Source: Cichorium intybus (taxonomy: Eukaryota; Streptophyta; Magnoliopsida; Asterales; Asteraceae). From it: a stretch of 64,000 bases of DNA. Each line of letters begins with the position of its first letter. Position 1 is the stretch's first letter. A program made the translations under genes and the position numbers. The DNA lies in contig CM042016.1 in NCBI GenBank assembly GCA_023525715.1, forward strand, positions 66,464,882-66,528,881. Reading direction: 5' to 3'. The notes beneath the pieces are model-generated. The model made no database searches, had not been told where the DNA came from, and worked only from the letters and a program-made list of their open reading frames with translations. This document shows positions 11,106 through 22,509 of the stretch, in pieces.

Positions 11106-12880
11106 TGTAACACCCTAATTTTTATTTTATAATAAAACATTAATTAAATCCAGAATACACTTTTGGACACAAAAACTTATAAATAAATTAATACATTTTA
11201 AGATAATTAAATCGTTTGTATTAGAGTAACGGTGTTACCAAAACATAAAATTAATAAACACATGAAAAGCGGAAGACTTAAAGTAATAAATTGCTTAAAA
11301 GGTCCCTTCCTTTATTCTGATACGAGCTCGGAGCGATCACGCCGTGTCCTTTCCAAAAATACCCTTAAACCTGAAATGTTAGAATTCAACGGGTAAGCGG
11401 AAACGCTTAGTGAGAAACACAGTACTCGCATATTATATCAATCACATGCATTCACGTAGCACTTTTATACATACTCAAACATATAACCTAACTTAACTTA
11501 ACAACATCACCGTATCCTAAACACATATTGTTGGTACCAACTCTTCCGTGCAGGCCGGTTCCCCGAAGGGCTGTCCCCGGTACCTCCGCCGACTGGCCCC
11601 TCTCCAGAAGGTTCATCGGAACCAGCCAACTGAACCACTTCTCCCCTAGGGTCCTTCATGGTCAGTTACATTACATAGAACATAATTCATATCACATCTT
11701 TATATTATAAGAACATAAACATGCATACACAAAAATATACACATTTCATGCACGGTTAACATAATAAGCGAGTTAGTGTAACTCACCTGGTACCACGGTG
11801 TTGCTAGCAACAATCCAATATCAATGGTATCGCATATCAACCTTATCCTTGGTTACACGTTTACTTGTACACTTGATCACGTAATCTCCTTAAATCAACA
11901 ATTCACCTAAACAATAATTTAGTCATATTTAGATGTAATGTTCGTAATCTTTTTAAGTTGTTTAATATCTAAACATACTTTATTGGTTTTCATTTGGCTA
12001 GAATATGAAGTGTTAATATTTCCAACCATTTGTTACCTAATATATTAAATTCATAACCATTCATGGGATATTAGAATATCGAGGTTGTATAACAACGGAT
12101 TGAAATATCATGGTTACAAGATTTACGATGAATATTAGAAATTTTAAGTCTTTTTTGTATCCTCATCCATGGCTTCCTCGAGACACCCAGTAGTAGTACT
12201 TCATGTTTTGTTTTTTAGTTTAAATGTTTTAATCGCCAAATATATATGGACTAGTTTCTAATCTAACCAAATTAGAAACCATTAGAATATCTCCGAAATA
12301 ACAAACAACTCAAGAATTGTTACCTCAGAAGACTCCTTGATCAGCATCTATAAACCATACCACTTCATCTTTCACGCAGACCATATCCTCATTGTTTTCA
12401 CTCACAAAAGCCTCATCTCCTAACGTTATGATCTTGTTTTATGTTGTCGAAGCTTTTACCAGAAAACACAATAGCCACAACACAAAAGGGTGCTTGACTT
12501 GTGATCTCATGTCTATCGTCACGTCAATCCTCTTTCGATAGAATGCAACGATCATCAGATTAAAGGCCCTCTGGTTTCACCGATCTTCTTCTGTTTTTCC
12601 TTTTCACAACATCATAGGTTTAACCTCACAACTCAAACAGCAGGAACGTCCTTCTCCCCTTTTCCTTCCTCAACCCTTTCCTCGATCTTTCTGTTACATA
12701 CAATCAGAACGCACACAGCAGCAGCACTTCTCACCACCGCCGACTATCGGGTTTGCTGCCACCAAGGCTACTGCCGCCATCAGCAGCAGCGGCTCTACCG
12801 CCCAACCCACTTCTCGACTATCACAGCTCCACCGTCGACTTCTTTTCCTCTCTAGCATCTCCCTCTCTCTATCTCAGTAA
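11106..12880 (-). mobile_element. RLG-2 5' LTR, distal part
   Basis: It starts (plus reading) TGTAACACCCTAATTTTT right after the primer site. The LTR is interrupted at 12880 by RLC-1 and resumes at 15942. The GC-richer stretch at 11528-11660 has an open frame but no recognisable protein, and I treat it as LTR. Confidence 0.75.
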
Positions 12881-13161
12881 TGTTGGAACTCAAATGTTCT
12901 TTTATTCAATACTCAAACTGAAATACAAGAAAAGAACAACTGTCGCTAACTCTCTAAACACTCTCTTCTATGTTTTTGTGGTGCATTACAATGGATGTTA
13001 GAACATCTATTTATAGTGATGGTAGTGTCCCTAATTTCTACAATAGCTGCAACCTAAAAATGAGTTCATATGAGAAATTCAACAAAGTTAGGTGTGGTTG
13101 GTGGTGTAGGTGTGGTTGGTGGTGGCTGCAAGTTTGTGTTTACACTATGTTTACACTCACA
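12881..13161 (-). mobile_element. RLC-1 3' LTR
   Basis: 281 bp, TGTTGGAACTC to TTTACACTCACA. It matches 15674-15936 with about five substitutions and one 18 bp tandem duplication (TGTGGTTGGTGGTGTAGG). The flank AGTAA at 12876-12880 is repeated after the other LTR, which proves the element's outer borders. Confidence 0.95.
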
Positions 13162-13174
13162 TTCTCCCCCTTAA
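13162..13174 (-). other. RLC-1 polypurine tract
   Basis: The minus strand reads TTAAGGGGGAGAA and ends exactly at the LTR start TGTGAGTGTAAAC. Confidence 0.9.
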
Positions 13175-13205
13175 ATCAAAGTTGGCTTGAGACTCGTTAC
13201 GTCAA

Positions 13206-13834
13206 TCATGTTGCATATTCCATGCCATTCCCGACTATAGAATAATCGACAAGTCCTTTGTCTTTATCTTTCTCGAGTTTCAATTTTGCATCCTTGGAAC
13301 AAGTTGTTGGAATGCAATCTCTCACACTGAACTTCCCCGAAATCCTTTCAGCATAAGCCGTTTTCTTTAGTGGCACGTCTTCCTTCTTTTGCATCACTTT
13401 ACGAAAGTCGATAGCTCGATTTTTGGGACTACGTTGGAGAAAACTGACAGCTGCTTTTTTAGTCCAAATCCATCTTTTCCGTTTACCAAAGAACCCTTCT
13501 TGTTGTGGCTTCCTTTTCCATGCGTCGAAAAACTGGTGTCCTTTTTCACCTTTTTCAACTTCAGCATAAAATTCTTCCTCACTCGGATCATCTAATTTCT
13601 TTAGATGTGAACCTAGAATTTTATTATGCTTCAAACAACCATTAACTTTTATGGTATAAAAATTGGCATACGGACGTCGTTGATGCCACAACCAACCTGG
13701 ATCATCTTGGGATGATAAAATACACATTTTTGTCTCGTCTTTAAAAGTGTCTTATAGAGTCGGTTACGGGTTCTTTTTACTTTAAAAAGTAAAGTATTAT
13801 TATTGTCAAATACCCGTAACATATCACCATCCAT
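13206..13834 (-). pseudogene. RLC-1 pol remnant: pre-integrase fused to RT end
   Basis: A frame from 13727 starts CILSSQDDPGWLWHQRR, the copia pre-integrase motif (normally GWLWHQRFGHLN). Downstream, IPTTCSKDAKLKLEKDKD and LVDYSIVGNGMEYAT resemble the end of copia RT (VD..YRSIVGSLMYLT). The integrase core, most of RT and all of RNase H are missing. The middle of the frame (EEEFYAEVEKGEKG) is not assigned to a domain. This is a deletion derivative that cannot supply its own enzymes. Confidence 0.7.
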
Positions 13835-13840
13835 GTCGAC

Positions 13841-15145
13841 TCAATTCCCGTCTTCGGTTAGTTGTCCAAGACTTATAATATTCTTTTTAAGTCTAGGAAT
13901 GTAATATACCTCGTTAATTAGTCTTTGATCTCCGTTTCCGTAGTCAAACAAGATCGTACCTTTTCCTTTGATGTCGATCTTTGACCCGTCTCCAAACTGC
14001 GTAAAACCCGTCACGTTCTCGTCTAACTCATGGAACTTTGAACGATCTCCGGTCATATGATTGCTAGCACCGTTGTCAAGGTACCATTCCTCGGAATCAA
14101 CTTGACTTTCTTCGGATGCAGGGATATCAACGCCGTTCTTCTCTTTTAGCGGCACCATACCTGGTGTATCTTCTTGCGAGATCGTCATCATTAAAATGGG
14201 TTGTTCATCTTCATTGGTTTGGGTGAGGTTCACCTCCTCACCTCGTTTCTTGTTTGGACACTCTGATGCATAATGACCATATTCCTCGCAAGTAAAACAT
14301 TTTATTTTACTTTTGTCCTTTCGAGGACGATTGTAGTCATTCCGGTGTGCATCATACTTATGACCATCTCCTCGGCCATGCCCACGACCTCGACCGCGTC
14401 CTTGGCCTTGGTTTCCACTTTCCCTTGAAGTGTTTGACGAGTCTCCCTCATCGGTTTGCTTAGATTGAGATGCCCACTTGGCATGTGTAAGCAATAGAGA
14501 AGGTCCTTCTTCCCGTTCTTCATACCCTCGAAGTCGCTCTTCGTGGGTCTTGAGACGGCCTACAACTTCTTCAACCGTCATGTTTTTCATGTCTCTAAAT
14601 TGCTCCATAGATGTTACGATTTGTATAAATCGCATTGGGACGGCTCAAAGAAACTTCTTCACCACCGTATTCTCCTCGATCTTTTCACCGAGAGATCGAA
14701 TACCGGTCACAATAGTGTTCAATCTCATGGCGAAATCATCTATCGAGTCACCATTGTTCATTCGGATCACCTCGAATTCACTTCTCAACGTTTGTACTTT
14801 AGCCTCCTTTAACCGATCAGCTCCCATATGCATCATCTTAAGCGTTTCCCATGCTTCTTTAGCCGTGTCCTTCTCAGCCAACATAAGAAGTACGTCCTCT
14901 GGAATCGCTTGGTAAATGGCCGCAAGCGCCATCCTATCTGTTTGTTAATCTACTCTTGCATTTTGAATTGCATCCCACACTCCTTGTGCTTGCAAATTCA
15001 CTCGCATTTTTATAGCCCACACCGCGTAGTTTGTTTTTGTAAGCAACGGATAGTGTAACGTAACACTACTATCCCTCCCGGTCCTTTGAACACTTTCAAT
15101 TTCGGGTTGAGAAAACGACGAGCTTGGTGTAGTCAATCTTGGCAT
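13841..15145 (-). pseudogene. RLC-1 gag-protease with three in-frame stops
   Basis: The gag starts at 15145 (MPRLTTPSSSFSQPE) and reads in one frame through stops at 14945-14947, 14645-14647 and 13841-13843. Domains in order are the copia capsid (TKTNYAVWAIKMRVNLQAQG), an RG-rich stretch, a zinc knuckle CFTCEEYGHYASEC and a protease DNGASNHMTG. The usual active-site triplet DSGAS or DTGAS is DNGAS here. Apart from the stops the frame is well kept, which fits a fairly recent loss. Confidence 0.9.
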
Positions 15146-15655
15146 ATATTATCTTGAGATTTTTCAAAAATAATGGGGAGCTACGAGTAATTTATGAAAT
15201 TTACAAGGGCCAAAATGTAATTTTCAGAATTTTAGGGGCTGGTTCGAAACTTTTTGAAGTATAGGGGCTATTCTGAAGTTTTTCTGAAAAATAGGGACCA
15301 ACCTAAAATGTTTCGGAAATACAGGGACCAAAACGTAACTTTTCGAAACTTCAGGGACCATATTGCAGTTTTCTAAAACCTGCTACATTGCTGCTACAGT
15401 GTCGCTACAGTGAACTGCTACAGTGTCGTCTTCTCCGGCGAGATCTCCGACGAACTGGTTTTTCCGGCAACTGTTTCGGCGAACTTTGACTAGCCGTTTT
15501 AGGATGATCTGGGTGTCGAAAAATTCCGAAAAATATATATTCGGAATCCTGAGAACGATACCTTTCAAATGGTGCTCTCGAAAATCGATTTTGAGACAGA
15601 AAATTTTTTGACCAAAAAACCCGAGGGTGTTTAGAAAGTTGCCCCGGGAGCTTAA

Positions 15656-15672
15656 CCAAGCTCTGATACCAC
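15656..15672 (-). other. RLC-1 tRNA primer-binding site
   Basis: The minus strand reads AGTGGTATCAGAGCTTGG, complementary to initiator-methionine tRNA, adjoining the LTR at 15674. Confidence 0.9.
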
Positions 15673-15673
15673 T

Positions 15674-15936
15674 TGTTGGAACTCAAATGTTCTTTTATTC
15701 AATAATCAAACTGAAATACAAGAAAAGAACAACTCTCACTAACTATCTAAACAGTCTCTTCTATGTTTTTGTGGTGCATTACAATGGATGTTAGAACATC
15801 TATTTATAGTGATGGTAGTGTCCCTAATTTCTACAATAGCTGCAACCTAAAAATGAGTTCATATGAGAAATTCAACAAAGTTAGGTGTGGTTGGTGGTGG
15901 CTGCAAGTTTGTGTTTACACTATGTTTACACTCACA
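15674..15936 (-). mobile_element. RLC-1 5' LTR
   Basis: 263 bp, near-identical to 12881-13161, and followed by the target duplication AGTAA at 15937-15941. About 2% divergence from its partner suggests a fairly young insertion. Confidence 0.95.
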
Positions 15937-15941
15937 AGTAA

Positions 15942-16575
15942 TACCATCTCTCGGTTTCAATGTGAGAAGCGAGACAGGAACAGTAGATGTAGAATTGTGT
16001 GATCAAGGGTTTAGAAGCTGGTTGGATTTAGCGATTACTTAGGCATGAGACTCAGTTGCAGCTCACCACAATCACCTCGCGATTGTCACATTCTTCCCGG
16101 TGTCTCACTTCTCACTCTCTATGGTTCTTTCTCTCTCGATATCAAGGTGAGGACGAAGAAGAAAGTTGAAGTCTGATCGGTTATGTTTCTAGGGTTAGAG
16201 AGTGATTAACGGATATTTATGAGTATATGGGAGGACTCGGTCGCTTGAGTTCTCCCTTAACCGAGTGTTAAGAAAAAGGTAAGTCGTTACTTCATGCAAC
16301 TTCAAGCATTCACAATATTGCCCCTTCAACTAACCCCTAATGGTATAACTAACCCCTTGACCCTTAAAGTTTACATCTAAGGTTTCTACATTATCCCTAA
16401 TTGTCCCTCAACTTAAAATATAACTCTTTTACGATTATTAAATCATTTCAAGTTATTTATTACTTTATTTACTATGTCGTATTATTATTATTATTTATAT
16501 AATCTAACTTATCGTTTTTCTTAAAATATGATTTAGATAGTCAATTAAATAATCAACTAGAAATGGGGTGTTACA
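15942..16575 (-). mobile_element. RLG-2 5' LTR, proximal part
   Basis: This is the continuation of the LTR interrupted by RLC-1. Its minus-strand start is TGTAACACCCCATTTC at 16575. Together with 11106-12880 it makes an LTR of about 2.4 kb. The flank to the right is copia coding sequence (RLC-2), so RLG-2 probably landed in RLC-2. Confidence 0.75.
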
Positions 16576-16589
16576 TTATTTGATAAACA

Positions 16590-16900
16590 GGATATGATTT
16601 TGGAACAAGTTTCATGTGTTGACAGCAATGGCAAACCCAGTTTCAAAATGGACTGGGTTCCCAATACCAATTAATTCCGCATATGTGTAGGAGCAGCTAT
16701 GGAGGAATATCTTCAAACCTCGATTTGCTGATAGTAGGTGTTTTAGGCACATGCCGGAGACATCTCTCAATTATACAACACTCAAATCATTAATGGAGAG
16801 TATGTGTCTGTTGCGGGAAGGGAGAGAGGAAAGATCACGTGGGGATCGTATCTAACGATGTATTGAAAACTGAACAGGTAACTTCGTCCTGAACTGATTT
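16590..16900 (+). pseudogene. RLC-2 gag-protease fragment (copia)
   Basis: Plus-strand reading in shifting frames gives DSNGKPSFKMDWVPNTN, then NTQIINGEYVSVAG and GIVSNDVLKTEQVTSS. These resemble the copia protease region (WVPKTN, IDGGYVAF, GKGVVSNGVL). The order is right for copia, but frameshifts and stops break it. The 5' end is cut by RLG-2. The call rests on motif resemblance alone. Confidence 0.5.
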
Positions 16901-18676
16901 GATTCGCTTTGATGACTAATATTTCAATTTTGTATATTTTATACATTTTTATTTCAGTTAAATTTGTTCATTCTCTCCATGCACAAATTTAAGGGGAGAA
17001 TTAAAAAACAAAAAAATATATAAAATTCAAAAATAAAAAATATATCTTTTACTTTCATTACTTTACCTTTCAGAAAACTTAAAAATCCAAAAATATGTTT
17101 TTTGGTTCATGTCTTTATTTTCAGAAAATTAAAAATCCAAAAAAAATATTTTCTTATTTACACAATTTGTACGATCGTCAATGTTCCTGATAAATACCAA
17201 TCAGGAATACAGATCAAATTTCATGTCAAAGATGTGACTGACTATTACCGTGACTCGCTAAGACATCCCTTACCTGTCGACGATGCACTGAGCTATACCA
17301 CTCACTGCTGAGACAAAATACTTGTGTTGATGATTCTCATTGGTACACCACAATGAGTATGAAGCACTAACAATTGTTTCTCAAACCAACCTGAATGTTT
17401 TTCTGCAACACGAACTTCTATAGACTTTGAGTAAAGCCACTCAGAGTCGAGAGTTAAAATTTTGTGCCGATGGTTAGATTGCACACCGTAATCTATCACA
17501 CGCACCAATCCACTCTTAACCACCTTTATATTTCGGCTGCAAGAAATAGACGACTTACCACTTTAAACCAAGTGGTGATGATATTTCGAAACACTATGCC
17601 AGTGATCTCTGCTACAAAACAAGTAGTAGATGTGAGGCATCAACAACCATTCTTACCGACAAAGGTTCTAATCCAAGAGTTGGATGACTCAGTGTGATAA
17701 ACCATACACTGATGACAACTCGAAAGTCTAGCCGATGGGTATGTCTAGTAACCAAGACATATTACACGCTCATACCAATCTTTACAAAAACTTTCTTCTA
17801 ATAAAGATGTTCGTGACTCAATGTGATTCCACCTCGCATTGATGAAACATCGAAACTCTGGGTCAGTGAACGTTGTTGTCTACCACAATAGCTGTGAGAC
17901 CCCAACAACATTACCGGATTCAAATTGGCACTAGGATGGTACACTCCATAGAGTTTGGATACCATTGAACGTCTCGCCAAGAGCCAAGTCAACTTGTTGA
18001 CTTGATAACTGCATTGAGATATTTGATCAAGATATGTAGTGGCCAAAATCAAAACGTTCACGAATAGTTCTCCGATACTCAAACTATCACAGTGCGTTCC
18101 TCCGGGTTCACATAGATACTGCGAGAAGTCGCATTCTGAGCCAAGGATGAATCCTTGAACAACTGTGGTGAGAGTTTTATAACTCTGTGACCCATAGGAT
18201 ATTTGGTTGTCATTATGTGCTGGTTATAGTCGAAGACAATCCAGTGAAGTCTTTCAAGTCATGGAGCCAAAAGTGAAGTTTGAAGTTTTCAACACAATCA
18301 TTTCAACCCTAGAGAAAGGTGAAGCATAATTCAATGTGACAAGCTACGTTGAATTCCTCCTCAATCAGTTCGTTGCTATATTTGCACCTTCAAGTGATCA
18401 AGAAGAAGAAGTGAAGGGTCAAACTCCAGTCAAAGTCAAAGTCAAATCAAAGGCTGGATGTCATGATCCCAAGACTCTGCTGATGCCCAATGTGCGTTCA
18501 AAGTCAAATCTAAAGACAGTACAATACCGAAGATGAAGTTGTTTCTGCAACATGCTGAATGATAATTAACATCTACTCCCGCCACTCAAAAAAGGGGAGA
18601 TTGTTAAATTTTGTTTGTAGTGTACAACCGAATCCAAGTTCAAGACAGAGCTCGAAGTTAAATGAAAGCATTAAAC
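16901..18676 (+). other. RLC-2 internal region without readable pol
   Basis: No RT or integrase motif could be read here. The stretch lies between the copia protease fragment and a copia-type PPT and 3' LTR, so it is probably decayed internal sequence. From about 17220 to 17900 a loosely repeated block recurs about every 125 bases (GACTCAxTGTGAT ... GATGxxAACTCGAAA). A second PPT-like run followed by TGTTAAATTTTG is at 18586-18605. Confidence 0.4.
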
Positions 18677-18688
18677 CAAGGGGGAGAT
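18677..18688 (+). other. RLC-2 polypurine tract
   Basis: CCAAGGGGGAGAT directly precedes TGTTGGGCC, the classic copia 3' PPT/LTR junction. Confidence 0.8.
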
Positions 18689-19176
18689 TGTTGGGCCATA
18701 ATTATGATTGGTTTATGCTTTGCATTTAATCGAACAAAATCCAAGAGGTTCTGGGCTGAAAAGAAGACAATTTGGGCCTGAAAGACGATTTCGGTCTAGG
18801 ACCGAAATCCCCTATGTTTTCAGTCGTGATAACCGAAGTCCTCTTGGATATCGGTTGGGCTTGGTGGGTTTTTGGCTGGGCTTGACTGTTGGGCTAGGTC
18901 ATGTGTTCGGCAAGTATATATAGTGTATTATTAGTCATTTGTTAGGTTAGGGTTTTGGGCGGATTGTTTTAGGAACATATTAAGAGATCTTTGTTCAAGC
19001 AATCTTCAAGAACCTTATGTACCCCTCTGTTAATCATTAATAGAGTGAATTGAAGGTTTGTAGTAATCTGTGTTCTTGATTATTATCTGTTTCGGATTGA
19101 TGACTCATTGAGATTCCCCACCAATCGAGTGATTTCATTGATACCAAGTAGATCTAGGATAGTTTGGGGACTAACA
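18689..19176 (+). mobile_element. RLC-2 3' LTR
   Basis: It runs from TGTTGGGCCATAATT to GGGGACTAACA (about 488 bp) with a TATATATA box near 18914. The PPT upstream shows it is a 3' LTR and not a solo LTR. The matching 5' LTR is not in the window, so the right edge is inferred from the TG...CA rule only. Confidence 0.65.
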
Positions 19177-19437
19177 GACACTTATGACTGATCCAATAGC
19201 AGAAGCTCATGGGATCCGACTCATATATAATTGAACTTCTTCAGTGTTAGAGGATTATTATTGATCATGTGTCATAACTTTAGGAAACTCTTTTCTCGAA
19301 GTCATGCATCTAGAATTTCTTCAAGAACATACTTAAAATTGGCTAAGTCTCTTCGGACTTTTTTATCTATCTCTATAGATGCTTGTAACATATGCGTATA
19401 TTGTATCTCCTTTTGTACCTTTATAGCGAATCATTTC

Positions 19438-19728
19438 TTAAAGCCAAGTCATTACACTTTGCGACAATAAGAAACTGTTTCCTATAAGTAGTATGTCACG
19501 GACATACATTGATAGGCAGATTACAATAATACTCCCACTAGCCTTGACATAATTACAGGACTCTTTTATTCTTTCACAAAATCCAAACACTTGGCATATG
19601 TTATGATTGTAAAATCCTGTCATCAGATTCTGAGATAAATCTTTTGAGATATGTACCTTTCTGTTTGGATACTTGGCATGTTCAAAACCCCTTGGTTGTG
19701 TCTTACACGCAACCCTTATGTTTTCCAT
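19438..19728 (-). pseudogene. RLC-3 reverse transcriptase fragment (copia)
   Basis: The frame reads VKASGSIIVICLSMYVRDILLIGN, which matches the copia RT catalytic block (YVDDILLIGN) with the first catalytic Asp changed to Arg. The sequence from about 19730 to 20980 is probably part of the same element, but I could not read a domain in it. Confidence 0.65.
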
Positions 19729-20984
19729 TCAAGGAAAAGCGGTTCAAATTATCCAATCTTGCTATGACTCACGAAGTGCAGTTACAGCAACCAATATCCT
19801 CATAGATTCATTCTTAGCTGCTGAAGAGAGTGCATTTATCAGAATCAATTTCTTGAGTCTGAGCATTGCTCTACTCAGCGAGTCTCGCTTTGAATGTGAG
19901 TACATTCCTATCCGTGTTGTTTCCTTTGGAAGATTCAATTACTCCCACTGGTTTCTAAGCTAGGTGTAAGATCTGTCAAACTAGCACATAAACTGAGTCT
20001 CACCCTTTGTATATTCTCTTATTTGGCAGTAACTGGGCTCACCAATGCTTCCATGTCATTGGATTACTCATCCATACCAACTTAGTGTTTTACCACTAAT
20101 CGGTATGTCACCTTTTAGTAATATGAGACCATACTACATCATGAAGGTGACCAATACTAATGGACTTGCAAAAAGAAGAGTATGTTAAGTTTTCTTTTAA
20201 CAGGAATCTGATCCCTGGTAAAATTCTAGTGTTGACTAATGGTCCCTTTATTGGTTAATCCTTGAATCCTTTCAGAATTACTCTTATTCCCACTGGTTCC
20301 TCAGAATATGAGGTCTTTCTAAAGAAAGACTCTTCTTTCGAGATACAACCATTTGTTCTCGAGTGACTTGTAAAGCAAACATCCAAGGTACTTGCAGGAT
20401 GACCAATGCAATGACACTACTGACTAGGTTCAGGCTAGTTATCAGGTTCAGATGAACACTGCATAACCCCAGACCCTTTTGTGTACAAGTAAGAGATGAA
20501 CCCTGCTTCACACATCAGATGGCCTCTGTGCAACCTACTTAGTCTATGATGTGGTCTTAAGTTTGTATATGCTTTTATGGTCTAACTGGTCGGAATATTT
20601 GATCTTTCGAAACTAATTGGAAGTGTTTATGATACATCGAGGATCGAACCATTTCAAATAATGTTCGGTTTTTTCTTTTAAGACACATTATAACGATTTA
20701 GTGTCCTTTGGACTATGAAACATTTTCTCAGTTCCTAATTTACTCAGATTTTAACTTTGCTGATCCTATACTTCACTTTGAAATCTTTGAACAATTCAAA
20801 CTTTCTAACTACTGTTTATTCTGATAAACAAGTTTATATTAAACTGTTTGGCAAATATCATGAAGTATAACTAATTTTGTTTATCGGTCGATCTGGGCAG
20901 TTCACAAGGACTAATGTGGAGGTTTCCTTATAATCTTGATATTTTTCACATCTCTATATGAATTATGACTTTCTTAATTGAATC

Positions 20985-21180
20985 AAGATATGCATTCATC
21001 ATGTGACTCTAAGTCAAATTATTCTAAAATCATGTCTATTGGATCTTTGGGTGATGCAATTCTTGTTTCAATCAAATTTAATTAAGAGTTACATTCATCA
21101 TATGACTCTAAGTCAAATGATTCCAAATTTCTGTCCACTTGGACCTTTGGTTGATGCAATTCTTATTTAAATTCTAATTC
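20985..21180. repeat. Two diverged tandem copies of a ~100 bp unit
   Basis: GCATTCATCATGTGACTCTA (about 20992) recurs as ACATTCATCATATGACTCTA (about 21092), and both continue with GTCAAAT, a TTGG-rich stretch and GATGCAATTCTT. It lies within degraded RLC-3 sequence. Confidence 0.7.
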
Positions 21181-21399
21181 TAACAATCAAACAAACACAA
21201 TTATATATTCAATACACTTTTGGATGTATCAACACTCAAATTATTATTATTTATGCAATCAACACATTCACACAACATTGTAAGGATAATATAAATCAAC
21301 CAAGCTTTTATATAAATAAAAAATATCACTATTATCAATATCCTCAAAACAACGTATAATATGAAAAAAAATGTTATATGCAACCATTAGCTAATAACA

Positions 21400-21600
21400 G
21401 AATCAAATATCTAACTGAACATCAAAACTGCATGAGCTCGTGATCCCGATCCGATCCCAATAAGCTCCTATGCATCAGTGTCCCGCATCCTTCTGAGTCC
21501 GTGCATACAGTGCAAATGTGAGAAACACATCCCGTATCAAGGAATTAAGGATCAAAAGTTTTGAGTTTTAGATATACCTGAGTTGCCAAACAGTTTGCCT
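21400..21600 (-). pseudogene. RLC-3 protease remnant
   Basis: Minus-strand reading just after gag gives a weak match to a copia protease (DTGCVSHICT-like) in a broken frame. It is supported mainly by position between gag and pol. Confidence 0.35.
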
Positions 21601-21610
21601 TTGGAACATC

Positions 21611-22390
21611 TTACAATCTTTCTGTGACTGTATCCCACCCTGTTCCCATTTTGAGACATCTCAAAACTGGTCCAACAGTTGACCTGGACCATTTCTTGAT
21701 ATGTCTCATCACCAGACTCAATCCCGAAGTAGTCGAATCAGTGGAACTATGTATCTCTATGAACAACTCATATAGAGTCAACATCGAATACATCTCCATG
21801 ATAGTCTTATCCTGGTTTCCCTTTTTGTACATCTGAATGAACAGATTGTATTGTTTGGCCAGTGAGTTGAGAACGATGTCAGCACTCAACTTTCGATCAA
21901 TAGGGTGACCAAGTCTGCACAGTTCGCTAATGTATCCCTCAATTTTGAGAACATGCGGACCAATGCTTCTTCCTTCATCTAGCTTACACCATTCAACTTC
22001 TTTGAAGATCCTAGTTTGTTCTTCCTCAACCAGTTCTCAAAATGTTTCCTCAACCAGACGTGCTAAGTGGTAAGGACCCAAAAACTTGAAATCCCTGTGA
22101 GTCTCGGTGTCACTGGTCAGCAGCATGAGGCTACAAACTTCTTCGGACTCATCAATCAAGAAATCGTGCTCATCATAGAGCCCCTGTGTGATGCCATGCC
22201 TAGGTAGAATGGGGAAGGGACTCTCAATCAGATATCGCTTGCCTTCGAACCTTAAAACCAGATTCCATATGCGAAGCCATTCTAGATAGTTAAGACCAGT
22301 GAACTTATCCATATCCACTAGAAACTTCCTAAAGCTTTCAGAGATGGGTGATGGAGGAGAAGGAGGAGAATTGACACTAGCTTCAGACAT
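21611..22390 (-). pseudogene. RLC-3 gag (copia)
   Basis: The frame from 22390 starts MSEASVNSPPSPPSPISE and reads FTGLNYLEWLRIWNLVLRFE, the copia capsid N-terminus (FTGLNYLDWLRNLRIVL). A second frame (21889-21611) reads MSADIVLNSLAKQYNLFIQM and TIMEMYSMLTLYE, the capsid C-terminal half. The middle (22036-21890) is frameshifted. No zinc knuckle is visible. Confidence 0.8.
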
Positions 22391-22400
22391 CTACAAATTC

Positions 22401-22509
22401 AGATCACCCTTGCACTCACACATTTTTAGAAACTTCCAAAACCGTCTAGACTCAAGAGTTATTGCTAAGTTCCCTAGATCACCCTTGCACTCACACATTT
22501 TAGAAACTT
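22401..22509. repeat. Direct repeat of ~34 bp, 75 bp apart
   Basis: AGATCACCCTTGCACTCACA begins at 22401 and again at 22476, both followed by CATTTTAGAAACTT. It sits just upstream of the RLC-3 gag and is probably a local leader duplication. Confidence 0.8.

Noticed and set aside
12753..13001. Pro/Ala/Leu-rich open frame that could pass for a host exon
   Set aside because: It runs from the RLG-2 LTR into the RLC-1 LTR across a proven insertion border, so it cannot be a gene.
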